Assembly (NCBI GenBank): GCA_900549705.1
Contig: URPI01000116.1
Span: 1-7,027, forward strand
Direction: 5' to 3'
Length of the DNA: 7,027 nt
DNA from: an uncultured Eubacteriales bacterium
GTDB taxonomy: Bacteria > Bacillota > Clostridia > Oscillospirales > Oscillospiraceae
In this document: in pieces, positions 1-5,787 of the stretch
Layout of the letters: the number at the start of each line of letters is the position of its first letter
Position numbering within the stretch: position 1 is the stretch's first letter
Position numbers and translations under genes: made by a program
Notes under the pieces: generated by a model
Databases searched by the model: none
Told to the model about the DNA's origin: nothing
What the model saw: only the letters and a program-made list of their open reading frames with translations

Positions 1-71
1 TTCCATTCAATGTACCCATCCATTCCGGGAACGGTGGGTGGCTAAGAGTCCCTATCATTTACAAATTATTT

Positions 72-82
72 ACTCACGCAAT
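72..82. repeat. Direct repeat ACTCACGCAAT, copy 1
   Basis: ACTCACGCAAT occurs here and again, identically and in the same orientation, at 198-208. The copies are 126 bp apart and both lie upstream of the rimP promoter. An exact 11-mer twice in under 300 bases is unlikely by chance but not impossible. Function unknown. Confidence 0.45.
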
Positions 83-110
83 CGTCCTGCGGCACTTTCA
101 CGACGATTGC
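78..110. repeat. Inverted repeat, 9-bp arms
   Basis: GCAATCGTC at 78-86 is exactly complementary to GACGATTGC at 102-110, with a 15-nt loop. No T tract follows on the + strand, so it does not look like a terminator. The left arm lies inside the first copy of an 11-bp direct repeat (72-82). Its role is unknown; a protein binding site or a relic of a palindromic repeat are both possible. Confidence 0.5.
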
Positions 111-197
111 ACGAATTGCAAATGTGTGAACACCCCGATCATCGAGTGCGCCCGTAGGGGTCACCAATTCTTCTGACAATGTGTTCATCTCTTTTTA

Positions 198-215
198 ACT
201 CACGCAATTGGCGTG
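198..215. repeat. Direct repeat copy 2 with overlapping TCACGC/GCGTGA palindrome
   Basis: The second copy of ACTCACGCAAT is at 198-208. It overlaps a small palindrome in which TCACGC (200-205) is the inverse of GCGTGA (211-216), separated by 5 nt. The operator-like symmetry lies about 70 bp upstream of the rimP promoter -35 box, so a regulator site is conceivable but unproven. Confidence 0.4.
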
Positions 216-287
216 AACCCCACAGCACAACAGGAATCAGAAAATCGGCACAATTCCGGGCAGCAGGAAAATAATTTCAAAAAACTA

Positions 288-316
288 TTGCAAAATGGAG
301 CAAACGGTGGTATACT
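288..316 (+). promoter_or_regulatory. Sigma-A-type promoter of the rimP-nusA-infB operon
   Basis: The -35 element TTGCAA is at 288-293 and the -10 element TATACT at 311-316, with exactly 17 bp between them. TGG at 308-310 gives an extended -10 motif. Transcription would start near 322-324, leaving a leader of about 70 nt before the rimP ATG. It is the only near-consensus promoter I see in the upstream region, and it is placed to drive the whole cluster. Confidence 0.82.
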
Positions 317-341
317 ACCACTGTAAGTATAGGAGTAAGTC

Positions 342-376
342 AGAGAGAGGAGCGCATCGCTCCTCTCTTTCTTATT
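342..376 (+). promoter_or_regulatory. Leader hairpin with T-rich tail, putative attenuator
   Basis: Bases 344-354 pair perfectly with 358-368 (11 bp) around a CAT loop at 355-357. One G-T and one A-T pair can extend the stem to 342-370. The following bases up to 376 are mostly T (TTTCTTATT from 368). This looks like an intrinsic terminator lying inside the leader: about 20 nt after the predicted transcript start and about 17 nt before the rimP ATG. Premature termination or NusA-sensitive pausing would fit an operon encoding NusA, but that is inference. It could instead be a 5' stabilising stem, or the terminator of a transcript arriving from upstream. Confidence 0.6.
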
Positions 377-393
377 GACGAAAGGGTGACGAG

Positions 394-846
394 ATGAAAA
401 TTACAGATACCGTAACCGCGCTGGCAAAGCCCGTGGTGGAATCCCTGGGATGCTCCCTGTGGGACGTGGAATATGTGCGTGAGGGCTCCGACTACATCCT
501 GCGGGTCTCCATCGACAAGGAGGGCGGCGTGGATATTAATGACTGTGAGGCCGTGTCCCGGGCGCTGGATCCCATTCTGGACGAGCATGACCCCATTCCC
601 GACCGCTACCAGTTTGAGGTATGCTCCGCCGGTTTGGAACGGGTGCTGAAGCGTCCTGCGGATTTCCAGAAATTCATGGGAAGCCCCATCACCGTCAAGC
701 TCTACCGTCCCTATAACGGCATGAAGGAAATCCCCGCCGTACTGCGTGGCTACGAGGACGGCAGGGTGACCGCAGAGGTCGGCAAGGAAACCGTAACATT
801 TGAAAAATCCCAGGTCGCGCTGGTGCGGCTGCGGGTGGAATTCTGA
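394..846 (+). CDS. rimP: Ribosome maturation factor RimP
   Basis: RimP (DUF150 family, 150 residues, the normal length) binds the 30S subunit in the cytoplasm and assists its late maturation. The N-terminal alpha/beta domain covers about residues 1-80, with the typical run YILRVSIDKEGGVDINDCEA near 34-53. The family signature FEVCSAGLERVLKRPADF follows at about 74-91, then a C-terminal SH3-like barrel. The usual SSPG core of the signature reads CSAG here, a mild variant. The ATG is preceded by AAAGGGTG (381-388), about 5 nt upstream. It is the first gene of the operon, directly after the predicted promoter and leader hairpin, and its TGA overlaps the nusA ribosome binding site, suggesting translational coupling. 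Confidence 0.95.
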   Translation: MKITDTVTALAKPVVESLGCSLWDVEYVREGSDYILRVSIDKEGGVDINDCEAVSRALDPILDEHDPIPDRYQFEVCSAGLERVLKRPADFQKFMGSPITVKLYRPYNGMKEIPAVLRGYEDGRVTAEVGKETVTFEKSQVALVRLRVEF

Positions 847-857
847 GGAGGATAGAC

Positions 858-2111
858 ATGGCAAGAACTACCAGAGCCAAGAAACAGGCCGAAGCACCCA
901 AGGTGAACATCGGCACCGAAATTTTTGAAAGTCTTCGTGATTTGGAGAAGCTCAAGGGCATCCCCGTGGATTATATGGTGGAACGGCTGAAGCAGGCGCT
1001 CGTCAACGCCTACCGCCGCGACCGGGAAGACCATCGGGTTCTGCCCGCCGACAACGTGGTGGTAAACCTGAACGAAGACGGACTGACCATGTTCCAGGTC
1101 AAGACCGCTATGGCAGAGCCGGAGGATTGGGCGCTGGAAATTCCCATCGATGCAGCCCGGAACTATAAGCCCGATGTCCAGGAGGGCGATGCCATCTACA
1201 TTCCCGTGGACATTGCCAAGTTTGGCCGCATCGCTGCCCAGACCGCCAAGCAGGTGGTGATTCAGGGCATCCGCGAGGCAGAGCGGGGCGTGATGTTCGA
1301 GAGCTATTCCAGCAAATCCCAGGAGCTGCTCTCCGGCACCGTTTCCCGGGTCATGCCCGCCACCGGCGATATTATTGTAAAGATTGGCCAGGGCGACGAT
1401 GCCTCCGAGGCACTGCTGCCCGCCTCCGAGCAAATCCCCGGTGAGCACTTCACCGAGGGCGACCACATCCAGGTGTATGTCATGGAGGTGCGCAAGCCCA
1501 CCCGCGGCCCGCTGATTCATGTGTCCCGTACCCATCCCAACCTCATCCGCCGTCTGTTCGAGCTGGAAACCCCGGAAATCGCCGACGGGCAGGTGGAAAT
1601 CCGCAACATTGCCCGGGAAGCCGGTTCCCGCTCCAAGATGGCCGTTCGCGCCACCATGGAGGGCATCGACCCGGTGGGTGCCTGCGTTGGCCCCAGAGGT
1701 GGCCGTGTGGCTGCCGTTGTGGAAGCCCTGCACGGTGAGAAAATTGAAATTGTGGTGTGGAGCGAGGATCCCTGCGAATACGTCAAGGCTGCCCTCAGCC
1801 CCGCTAATGTGCTGAGCGTTTCCCTGGTGCCCGGTCAGAAGGCTTGCAGCGTCGTGGTGCCCGATGACCAGCTGAGCCTTGCCATCGGCAAGGAGGGTCA
1901 GAACGCCCGTCTGGCAGCCCGCCTCACCGGCTATAAGATTGACATCAAGCCCGCCTCCCAGGCTGCTGCCCAGGAGGAGCCTGCGGAAGCAGTCGAGGAA
2001 AAGCAGGAGCAGCAGGAACCGGCGGAAGACGAAGCCCCCGCTGCCGCAGAGCAGAAAACCTATAACGACGATGCAATTAACCTGGACGAGCTTTTCGGCA
2101 GCCAGAACTGA
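858..2111 (+). CDS. nusA: Transcription termination/antitermination factor NusA
   Basis: NusA binds RNA polymerase and nascent RNA and modulates pausing, intrinsic termination and antitermination. Domains in order: polymerase-binding N-terminal domain (about 18-150); S1 domain (about 155-225, SGTVSRV to LIHVSRT); KH1 with GPRG at 278-281 followed by GEKIEIVVWSEDP; KH2 with GKEG at 344-347. There are no C-terminal acidic repeats of the E. coli kind. At 417 residues it is longer than Bacillus NusA (about 370). The extra length is a basic N-terminal segment (MARTTRAKKQ onward, about 17 residues) and a tail rich in Glu, Gln and Ala (about 366-417) ending INLDELFGSQN. The start is supported by GAGGAGG at 845-851, 6 nt before the ATG; no other Met occurs before residue 40. 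It follows rimP by 11 nt. Confidence 0.97.
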   Translation: MARTTRAKKQAEAPKVNIGTEIFESLRDLEKLKGIPVDYMVERLKQALVNAYRRDREDHRVLPADNVVVNLNEDGLTMFQVKTAMAEPEDWALEIPIDAARNYKPDVQEGDAIYIPVDIAKFGRIAAQTAKQVVIQGIREAERGVMFESYSSKSQELLSGTVSRVMPATGDIIVKIGQGDDASEALLPASEQIPGEHFTEGDHIQVYVMEVRKPTRGPLIHVSRTHPNLIRRLFELETPEIADGQVEIRNIAREAGSRSKMAVRATMEGIDPVGACVGPRGGRVAAVVEALHGEKIEIVVWSEDPCEYVKAALSPANVLSVSLVPGQKACSVVVPDDQLSLAIGKEGQNARLAARLTGYKIDIKPASQAAAQEEPAEAVEEKQEQQEPAEDEAPAAAEQKTYNDDAINLDELFGSQN

Positions 2112-2146
2112 TTGCTTTTTGACCATACAGAAAGGGGGAGTTACCC

Positions 2147-2422
2147 GTGCAAAAGAAAATTCCCCAGCGGCAGTGCATGGGCTGCCGGGAGCGCAAGGCC
2201 AAGCGGGAGATGATTCGTGTGGTGCGGGGCACCGACGGAACCGTCAGCCTGGACTTCGGCGGCAAGGCTCCCGGGCGGGGGGCATACATCTGCCCCAACC
2301 CTGAATGCCTGAAAAAAGCATTGCGCAGCAAAGCGCTGGATCGTTCCCTGGAAGTGACCATTCCCGAGGAAGTATACCAGCGCCTGGAAAAGGAGATGGA
2401 GCATGGAAGCCAGAGCACTTAA
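2147..2422 (+). CDS. rnpM: RNase P modulator RnpM (YlxR family, DUF448)
   Basis: A small basic RNA-binding protein of 91 residues, the normal YlxR size. The family is encoded between nusA and infB in most Firmicutes, and the Bacillus subtilis member has been described as a modulator of RNase P. The signature is clear: QRQCMGCRERKAKREMIRVVR at about 7-27, an LDFGGKAPGRGAYICP block at about 35-50, then CLKKALRSKALDRSLE. Cysteines 10, 13, 49 and 54 form a CxxC...CxxxxC arrangement that could bind a metal, though not all members keep it. Translation starts at GTG (2147), supported by AAAGGGGGAG at 2131-2140; there is no competing ATG start. It lies 35 nt after nusA and overlaps the next gene by 20 nt. 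Confidence 0.93.
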   Translation: MQKKIPQRQCMGCRERKAKREMIRVVRGTDGTVSLDFGGKAPGRGAYICPNPECLKKALRSKALDRSLEVTIPEEVYQRLEKEMEHGSQST

Positions 2423-2819
2423 CTATCTTTCCCTGGCCCGCAAGGCCGGAAAGGCCGAGCTGGGCGAGGAACCCGTGGGCGATATGGCTCGCACCGGCAA
2501 GGCATACCTGATTATGGTGGCTGCCGATGCCTCCGACCATACCTGGCGCAGAGCCAAGGCCTACGCCGCCGGAACAGAGCAGCAGTGCGTCCGCCTGCCC
2601 TTCCCCAAGGAGGAGCTGGGCATGGCCGTGGGCAGAACCAGCCTGGCCATTGCGGCGCTGACCGATGCCGCCATGGCGCTGGCGCTGCTCAAGAGTCTGC
2701 CAAATCCCGAAGCGTACATGGCTTCCATCGAGGTGCTGGATGCCAAGTCCAAGAAGCTGAAAAAGCGTCAGGACGAAGCAAAGGCTCACCGGAGAAACGT
2801 CAAAAAAGGGAAGAAATAA
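2403..2819 (+). CDS. L7Ae/L30e/S12e-family RNA-binding protein (YlxQ-like)
   Basis: This 138-residue protein occupies the YlxQ position between rnpM and infB. Members have the L7Ae fold and generally bind kink-turn RNAs; the cellular role of YlxQ is poorly known. The family signature is seen in ELGMAVGRTSLAIAALTDAA (about residues 72-91), matching the conserved LGxxxGRxxxAxxAIxD segment. The N-terminal LNYLSLARKAGKAELGEEPV (about 6-25) is also typical. The C-terminal 30 or so residues are a strongly basic tail (KSKKLKKRQDE to NVKKGKK) beyond the usual domain of about 100 residues, likely an extra RNA contact. The ATG is preceded by AGGAG (2391-2395) with 7-nt spacing, inside the end of rnpM, implying coupled translation. 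Confidence 0.88.
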   Translation: MEARALNYLSLARKAGKAELGEEPVGDMARTGKAYLIMVAADASDHTWRRAKAYAAGTEQQCVRLPFPKEELGMAVGRTSLAIAALTDAAMALALLKSLPNPEAYMASIEVLDAKSKKLKKRQDEAKAHRRNVKKGKK

Positions 2820-2830
2820 GAGATTGCCAA

Positions 2831-2854
2831 GTAGGGGCGGATAGCATCCGCCCG
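2831..2854. repeat. Short GC-rich palindromic repeat (hairpin) in the ylxQ-infB gap
   Basis: GGGCGGAT (2835-2842) and ATCCGCCC (2846-2853) are perfectly complementary around AGC, preceded by GTAG and followed by G. Hairpins of the type GTAGGGGCGGAT...ATCCGCCCG are, from memory, common interspersed elements between genes of gut Clostridia, so this is probably a REP-like unit rather than a gene-specific control element. Only one copy is present in the window. No T tract follows, so it should not terminate transcription efficiently. Confidence 0.6.
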
Positions 2855-2867
2855 AAGCTGACGAAGA

Positions 2868-2888
2868 GGAAATCCAGCGGGGATTTCC
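2868..2888 (+). promoter_or_regulatory. Hairpin upstream of infB
   Basis: GGAAATCC (2868-2875) pairs exactly with GGATTTCC (2881-2888) around AGCGG. It lies 26 nt before the infB ribosome binding site (GGAGGTG at 2915-2921) and 14 nt after the preceding hairpin. The downstream bases are GT-rich (TTATGTGTGTGTTTAG) rather than a T tract, so a terminator is unlikely. A leader structure, an RNA processing site or part of the adjacent repeat are all possible. Confidence 0.45.
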
Positions 2889-2930
2889 GTTATGTGTGTG
2901 TTTAGTGTATTTATGGAGGTGCGTTAATAT

Positions 2931-5249
2931 ATGAGTATTGTGAAGGTTCGTTTGAAGGAAGTCGCTTCCGACCTGGGTCTGAGCACCAAGGAAGTTGCGG
3001 AAGTGCTGGGAAAATTCTTTGAAAAACCCAAGTCCAATACCCAGGTTCTCAGCGATGAGGAGCTGAATGTCCTGCTGGACTATGTGACCCAGCAGCACCA
3101 AATTGATTCTCTGGAGCAGGTGTTTGCCGTGCAGAACGCAAAGCCCGCCCAGAAGCCTGCTGCCAAGCAGGAGGAAAAGAAGGAAGAAAAAGCCGCTGCC
3201 AGAAAGCCTGCCGAGCAGAAGCCCGCCGAACCTGCCGCCAAGGTCAAGGAGCCGGAACGCAAGCGGGAGCGCCGGGTGGTGGATACCTCCGCCGTGCAGG
3301 TGAACGCCGCCCGCTTTGACGACCGGGTGGATTCCCTGGTGTCCGAGCGCGTCCAGAATTATCAGGGCGGCAAGCAGCGCATCGGCGGCAAGAAGGGGCA
3401 GCAGCAGAACAAGAAGGATAATAAATTCCGGGGCAACAAGTCCCGCAACGAGGAGCAGGAGAAGCTGCGCCGCCTCCAGATGGAGGTTGCCCGCAAGGCT
3501 CCCCTCACCGTGAAGATTCCCGAGGAAATCACCGTGGGCGAACTGGCCTCCCGCATGAAGAAGACTGCCGGTGATGTCATTAAGCTGCTGATGAAAAACG
3601 GCGTGATGGCCGGTATCAACCAGACCATCGACTTCGATACCGCCGAATTTGTGGCCACCGAAATGGGCTGCAAGGTGGAAAAAGAAGTCACCGTCACCAT
3701 CGAGGAAAAGATTATCGATGCCCACGAGGACACCGCCGAGGAGCTGGTTACCCGCGCCCCCGTTGTGGTGGTCATGGGTCACGTTGACCACGGTAAAACC
3801 TCCCTGCTGGATGCCATCCGCAAAACCTCCGTCACTGCCGGAGAGGCTGGCGGCATCACCCAGCACATCGGCGCTTACACCGTGGATGTAAACGGCAACA
3901 TGGTCACCTTCCTGGATACCCCGGGTCACGCCGCCTTTACTTCCATGCGTGCCCGCGGTGCCATGTGTACCGACATTGCCATTCTGGTGGTGGCTGCCGA
4001 CGACGGCATCATGCCCCAGACGGTGGAATCCATCAACCACGCCAAGGCAGCCAATGTGCCCATCATTGTTGCCATCAACAAGATGGATAAGCCCACCGCC
4101 AACCCCGACAAGATTAAGGAGCAGCTGACCAAGTACGACCTGATTCCCGAGGAATGGGGCGGCGACACCGTCATCTGCCCCATCTCCGCCAAGACCGGCC
4201 AGGGGCTTGACAACCTGCTGGAAATGGTCATTCTCTCTGCCGAGGTGCTGGAGCTGAAGGCCAACCCCAACCGCCGCGCCAAGGGCACGGTCATTGAGGC
4301 CAGACTGGACAAGACCCGCGGCCCCATCGCCACCCTGCTGGTGCAGAACGGCACGCTGAACCAGGGCGACATCATCATTGCCGGCACTGCCGTTGGCCGC
4401 GTCCGCGTGATGACCAACGACAAAGGACGCACTGTCAAGACTGCCGGTCCGTCCATGCCTGTGGAGATTACCGGCTTGAGCGAGGCTCCCGTGCCCGGTG
4501 ACGAATTCGATGTGGTCACCGACGAGCGCATGGCTCGTGAGCTGGTGGAGCAGCGCCGTCAGGCCGAGAAGGATGCCCAGGCAAAGCTGATGCAGAAGGT
4601 CACCCTGGATAACCTCTTTGCCCGGATGCAGGAGGGCGAGATGAAGGAGCTGCCGCTGATTGTCAAGGCAGACGTGCAGGGTTCCGCCGAGGCGGTGAAG
4701 GCCTCTCTGGAGAAGCTGTCCAATGAGGAAGTCCGTGTCCGCGTCATCCATACCGGTGTTGGCGCCATCAACGAATCCGATATTCTGCTGGCTTCCACTG
4801 CCGGTGCCATCATCGTGGGCTTCAACGTCCGTCCCGATGCCGCCGCCCAGGCCAGCGGCCAGCGCGCCAATGTGGATATGCGGTTCTACCGCGTCATCTA
4901 CGATGCCATCGACGAGATTGAGGCTGCCATGAAGGGTATGCTGGCACCCAAGTATGAGGAAGTGGTCATCGGCCACGCCGAGGTGCGCATGACCTACAAG
5001 GTCAGCGCCGTGGGCACCATTGCAGGCTGCATGGTCAAGGACGGCAAGGTGACCCGTGACTCCAAGGTGCGGGTTCTGCGGGACAACATCGTGATTCACG
5101 AGGGCGAAATCGGCTCCTTGCAGCGTTTCAAGGATGCCGCCAAGGAAGTTACCGCCGGCTTTGAGTGCGGCATGAGCATTGCAAAGTTCAACGACATCCG
5201 CGAGGGTGACATCTTTGAATGCTATATCATGCAGGAGGTCAAGCGCTAA
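2931..5249 (+). CDS. infB: Translation initiation factor IF-2
   Basis: IF2 is the GTPase that recruits fMet-tRNA to the 30S subunit and promotes subunit joining. This 772-residue form has an N-terminal IF2_N domain (about 1-55), a charged Lys/Glu/Ala/Pro/Gln-rich linker (about 65-185), a second IF2_N domain (about 190-250), and a complete G domain: G1 GHVDHGKT 283-290, G2 GGITQHIGAY 307-316, G3 DTPGH 329-333, G4 NKMD 383-386, G5 SAK 419-421. Domains II and III follow (about 450-650), then the C2 tRNA-binding barrel (about 670-772). Cys700 and Cys746 in C2 have the 46-residue spacing I recall for the conserved pair in Bacillus IF2. GGAGGTG at 2915-2921 precedes the ATG by 9 nt. A 111-nt gap with two hairpins separates it from ylxQ, so infB may have its own layer of control. 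Confidence 0.98.
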   Translation: MSIVKVRLKEVASDLGLSTKEVAEVLGKFFEKPKSNTQVLSDEELNVLLDYVTQQHQIDSLEQVFAVQNAKPAQKPAAKQEEKKEEKAAARKPAEQKPAEPAAKVKEPERKRERRVVDTSAVQVNAARFDDRVDSLVSERVQNYQGGKQRIGGKKGQQQNKKDNKFRGNKSRNEEQEKLRRLQMEVARKAPLTVKIPEEITVGELASRMKKTAGDVIKLLMKNGVMAGINQTIDFDTAEFVATEMGCKVEKEVTVTIEEKIIDAHEDTAEELVTRAPVVVVMGHVDHGKTSLLDAIRKTSVTAGEAGGITQHIGAYTVDVNGNMVTFLDTPGHAAFTSMRARGAMCTDIAILVVAADDGIMPQTVESINHAKAANVPIIVAINKMDKPTANPDKIKEQLTKYDLIPEEWGGDTVICPISAKTGQGLDNLLEMVILSAEVLELKANPNRRAKGTVIEARLDKTRGPIATLLVQNGTLNQGDIIIAGTAVGRVRVMTNDKGRTVKTAGPSMPVEITGLSEAPVPGDEFDVVTDERMARELVEQRRQAEKDAQAKLMQKVTLDNLFARMQEGEMKELPLIVKADVQGSAEAVKASLEKLSNEEVRVRVIHTGVGAINESDILLASTAGAIIVGFNVRPDAAAQASGQRANVDMRFYRVIYDAIDEIEAAMKGMLAPKYEEVVIGHAEVRMTYKVSAVGTIAGCMVKDGKVTRDSKVRVLRDNIVIHEGEIGSLQRFKDAAKEVTAGFECGMSIAKFNDIREGDIFECYIMQEVKR

Positions 5250-5421
5250 GGGCGCAGTGCCGCTTTTTCAGTGACGCTGCGGGATCGTACCGATACGGTA
5301 CTTCCCTGCCCCGCCCGGTGACGATACCGCTCAGAAATCGCAGGTATTATCGGGTGGGTGCTTCACGCCTGGAGCTGGCATTTCTGCTGCCTGCTCTGCG
5401 CTTTCTACATGGAGGAAAAAT
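5250..5421. other. 172-nt infB-rbfA spacer
   Basis: No gene is supported here; in particular I see no remnant of ylxP, which lies at this place in Bacillus. Near the infB stop, AAGC (5241-5244) and GCTT (5262-5265) can enclose a GGC/GCC pair followed by TTTTT (5264-5268), a weak terminator-like arrangement with a bulge. Further on, ATACC (5314-5318) and GGTAT (5343-5347) form another short inverted repeat. The spacer is longer than usual between these two genes and ends in the strong rbfA ribosome binding site GGAGG at 5411-5415. Confidence 0.6.
5281..5306. repeat. Small palindrome GTACCG-ATA-CGGTAC in the infB-rbfA spacer
   Basis: GTACCG (5287-5292) pairs perfectly with CGGTAC (5296-5301) around ATA. 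GGG (5281-5283) and CCC (5304-5306) can extend the stem across a 3x3 internal loop. No T tract follows, and no second copy is visible in the window. It could be an RNA processing site or part of a degenerate interspersed repeat. Confidence 0.45.
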
Positions 5422-5787
5422 ATGTCTTCTAACAGAATCAACCGAATCAACGAGGAAATCCAGAAGGAGCTTTCCTCCCTCCTGCGCACGGTGAAAGACC
5501 CCCGGGTGCAGGACACCATGATTTCCATCACCCGGGTGGAAACCACCCCCGATCTGCGCTACACCAAGGTGTATGTCAGTTTTTTGCAGGAAGACCGGGT
5601 TAAAAATGCCATGGCCGGTCTCAAATCCGCCGGCGGCTACCTCCGGCGGGAGCTGGGGCACAATTTGCAGCTGCGCTATGCCCCCGAAATTGTGTGGAGC
5701 CTGGACGACAGCATCACCTATGGTGCAAAAATGCTGAAGCTCATCAATTCTTTGGAGATAAACAATGAAGCCACTGACGAGGAATGA
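5422..5787 (+). CDS. rbfA: 30S ribosome-binding factor RbfA
   Basis: RbfA is a small KH-type protein that binds immature 30S subunits and helps 16S rRNA 5'-end maturation, notably in the cold. At 121 residues it has the normal length. The family pattern is complete: an N-terminal helix RINRINEEIQKELSSLL (about 5-21), KDPRV (25-29), SITRVETTPDLRYTKVYVS (about 35-53), the helix LKSAGGYLRRELG (about 67-79), then LQLRYAPEIVWSLDDSITYG (about 82-101). GGAGG at 5411-5415 gives 6-nt spacing to the ATG. It follows infB after an unusually long gap, and its 3' end overlaps nrnA by 23 nt. Confidence 0.96.
   Translation: MSSNRINRINEEIQKELSSLLRTVKDPRVQDTMISITRVETTPDLRYTKVYVSFLQEDRVKNAMAGLKSAGGYLRRELGHNLQLRYAPEIVWSLDDSITYGAKMLKLINSLEINNEATDEE

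Larger units (their letters stand above)
1..287. other. Non-coding upstream region with short repeats
   Basis: I find no credible coding sequence here: no open frame has a ribosome binding site or a recognisable protein. Base composition is clearly more AT-rich than the genes that follow. The stretch holds several small symmetric elements. Near the left edge ACCCA (14-18) can pair with TGGGT (35-39), extended by CC/GG around a bulged T. TGAACAC (127-133) is the inverse of GTGTTCA (181-187), and the latter is soon followed by TTTTT at 192-196. ACCCC (132-136) can pair with GGGGT (157-161), but this overlaps the previous pairing. It could contain the 3' end of an upstream transcript or decayed repeat elements. 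No terminator is convincing because the T run follows a loop of nearly 50 nt. Confidence 0.6.

Noticed and set aside
127..196. Terminator of an upstream gene formed by TGAACAC/GTGTTCA plus TTTTT
   Set aside because: The 7-bp stem encloses a loop of nearly 50 nt and competes with another pairing, unlike a compact intrinsic terminator.
750..2126. 458-codon open frame on the - strand opposite nusA
   Set aside because: Same codon-bias shadow as above; low-complexity Gly/Leu/His composition and no family resemblance.
2866..2877. Shared 10-mer between the hairpin before infB (inverse strand GCTGGATTTC) and the foldback element at 6792-6801
   Set aside because: Only ten bases match and similarity stops on both sides; insufficient to claim a common repeat origin.
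2585..2905. 106-codon + strand frame overlapping the L7Ae gene and the two hairpins before infB
   Set aside because: It lies out of frame within a clearly real gene and has repeat-derived coding at its end, with no family match.
2913..2927. Tiny upstream frame ATG GAG GTG CGT TAA overlapping the infB ribosome binding site
   Set aside because: Its sequence is the Shine-Dalgarno itself and it has no ribosome binding site of its own; similar ATGGAGG wording precedes rbfA, so it is best seen as coincidence.
2244..5099. Very long open frame on the - strand opposite infB and its upstream neighbours (951 codons)
   Set aside because: It is rich in Gly, His, Leu and Val, has no recognisable domain, and lies opposite genes with certain identity. 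GC-rich third positions on the + strand remove stops from one antisense frame.
5241..5268. Intrinsic terminator at the infB stop codon
   Set aside because: There is a T5 run, but the stem is only 4 plus 3 pairs with a 6-nt bulge and overlaps the coding end. Too weak to call as a terminator; mentioned under the spacer only.
5219..5494. 91-codon + strand frame spanning the infB-rbfA spacer
   Set aside because: It begins inside infB and ends inside rbfA in other frames, and shows no YlxP-like or other domain.
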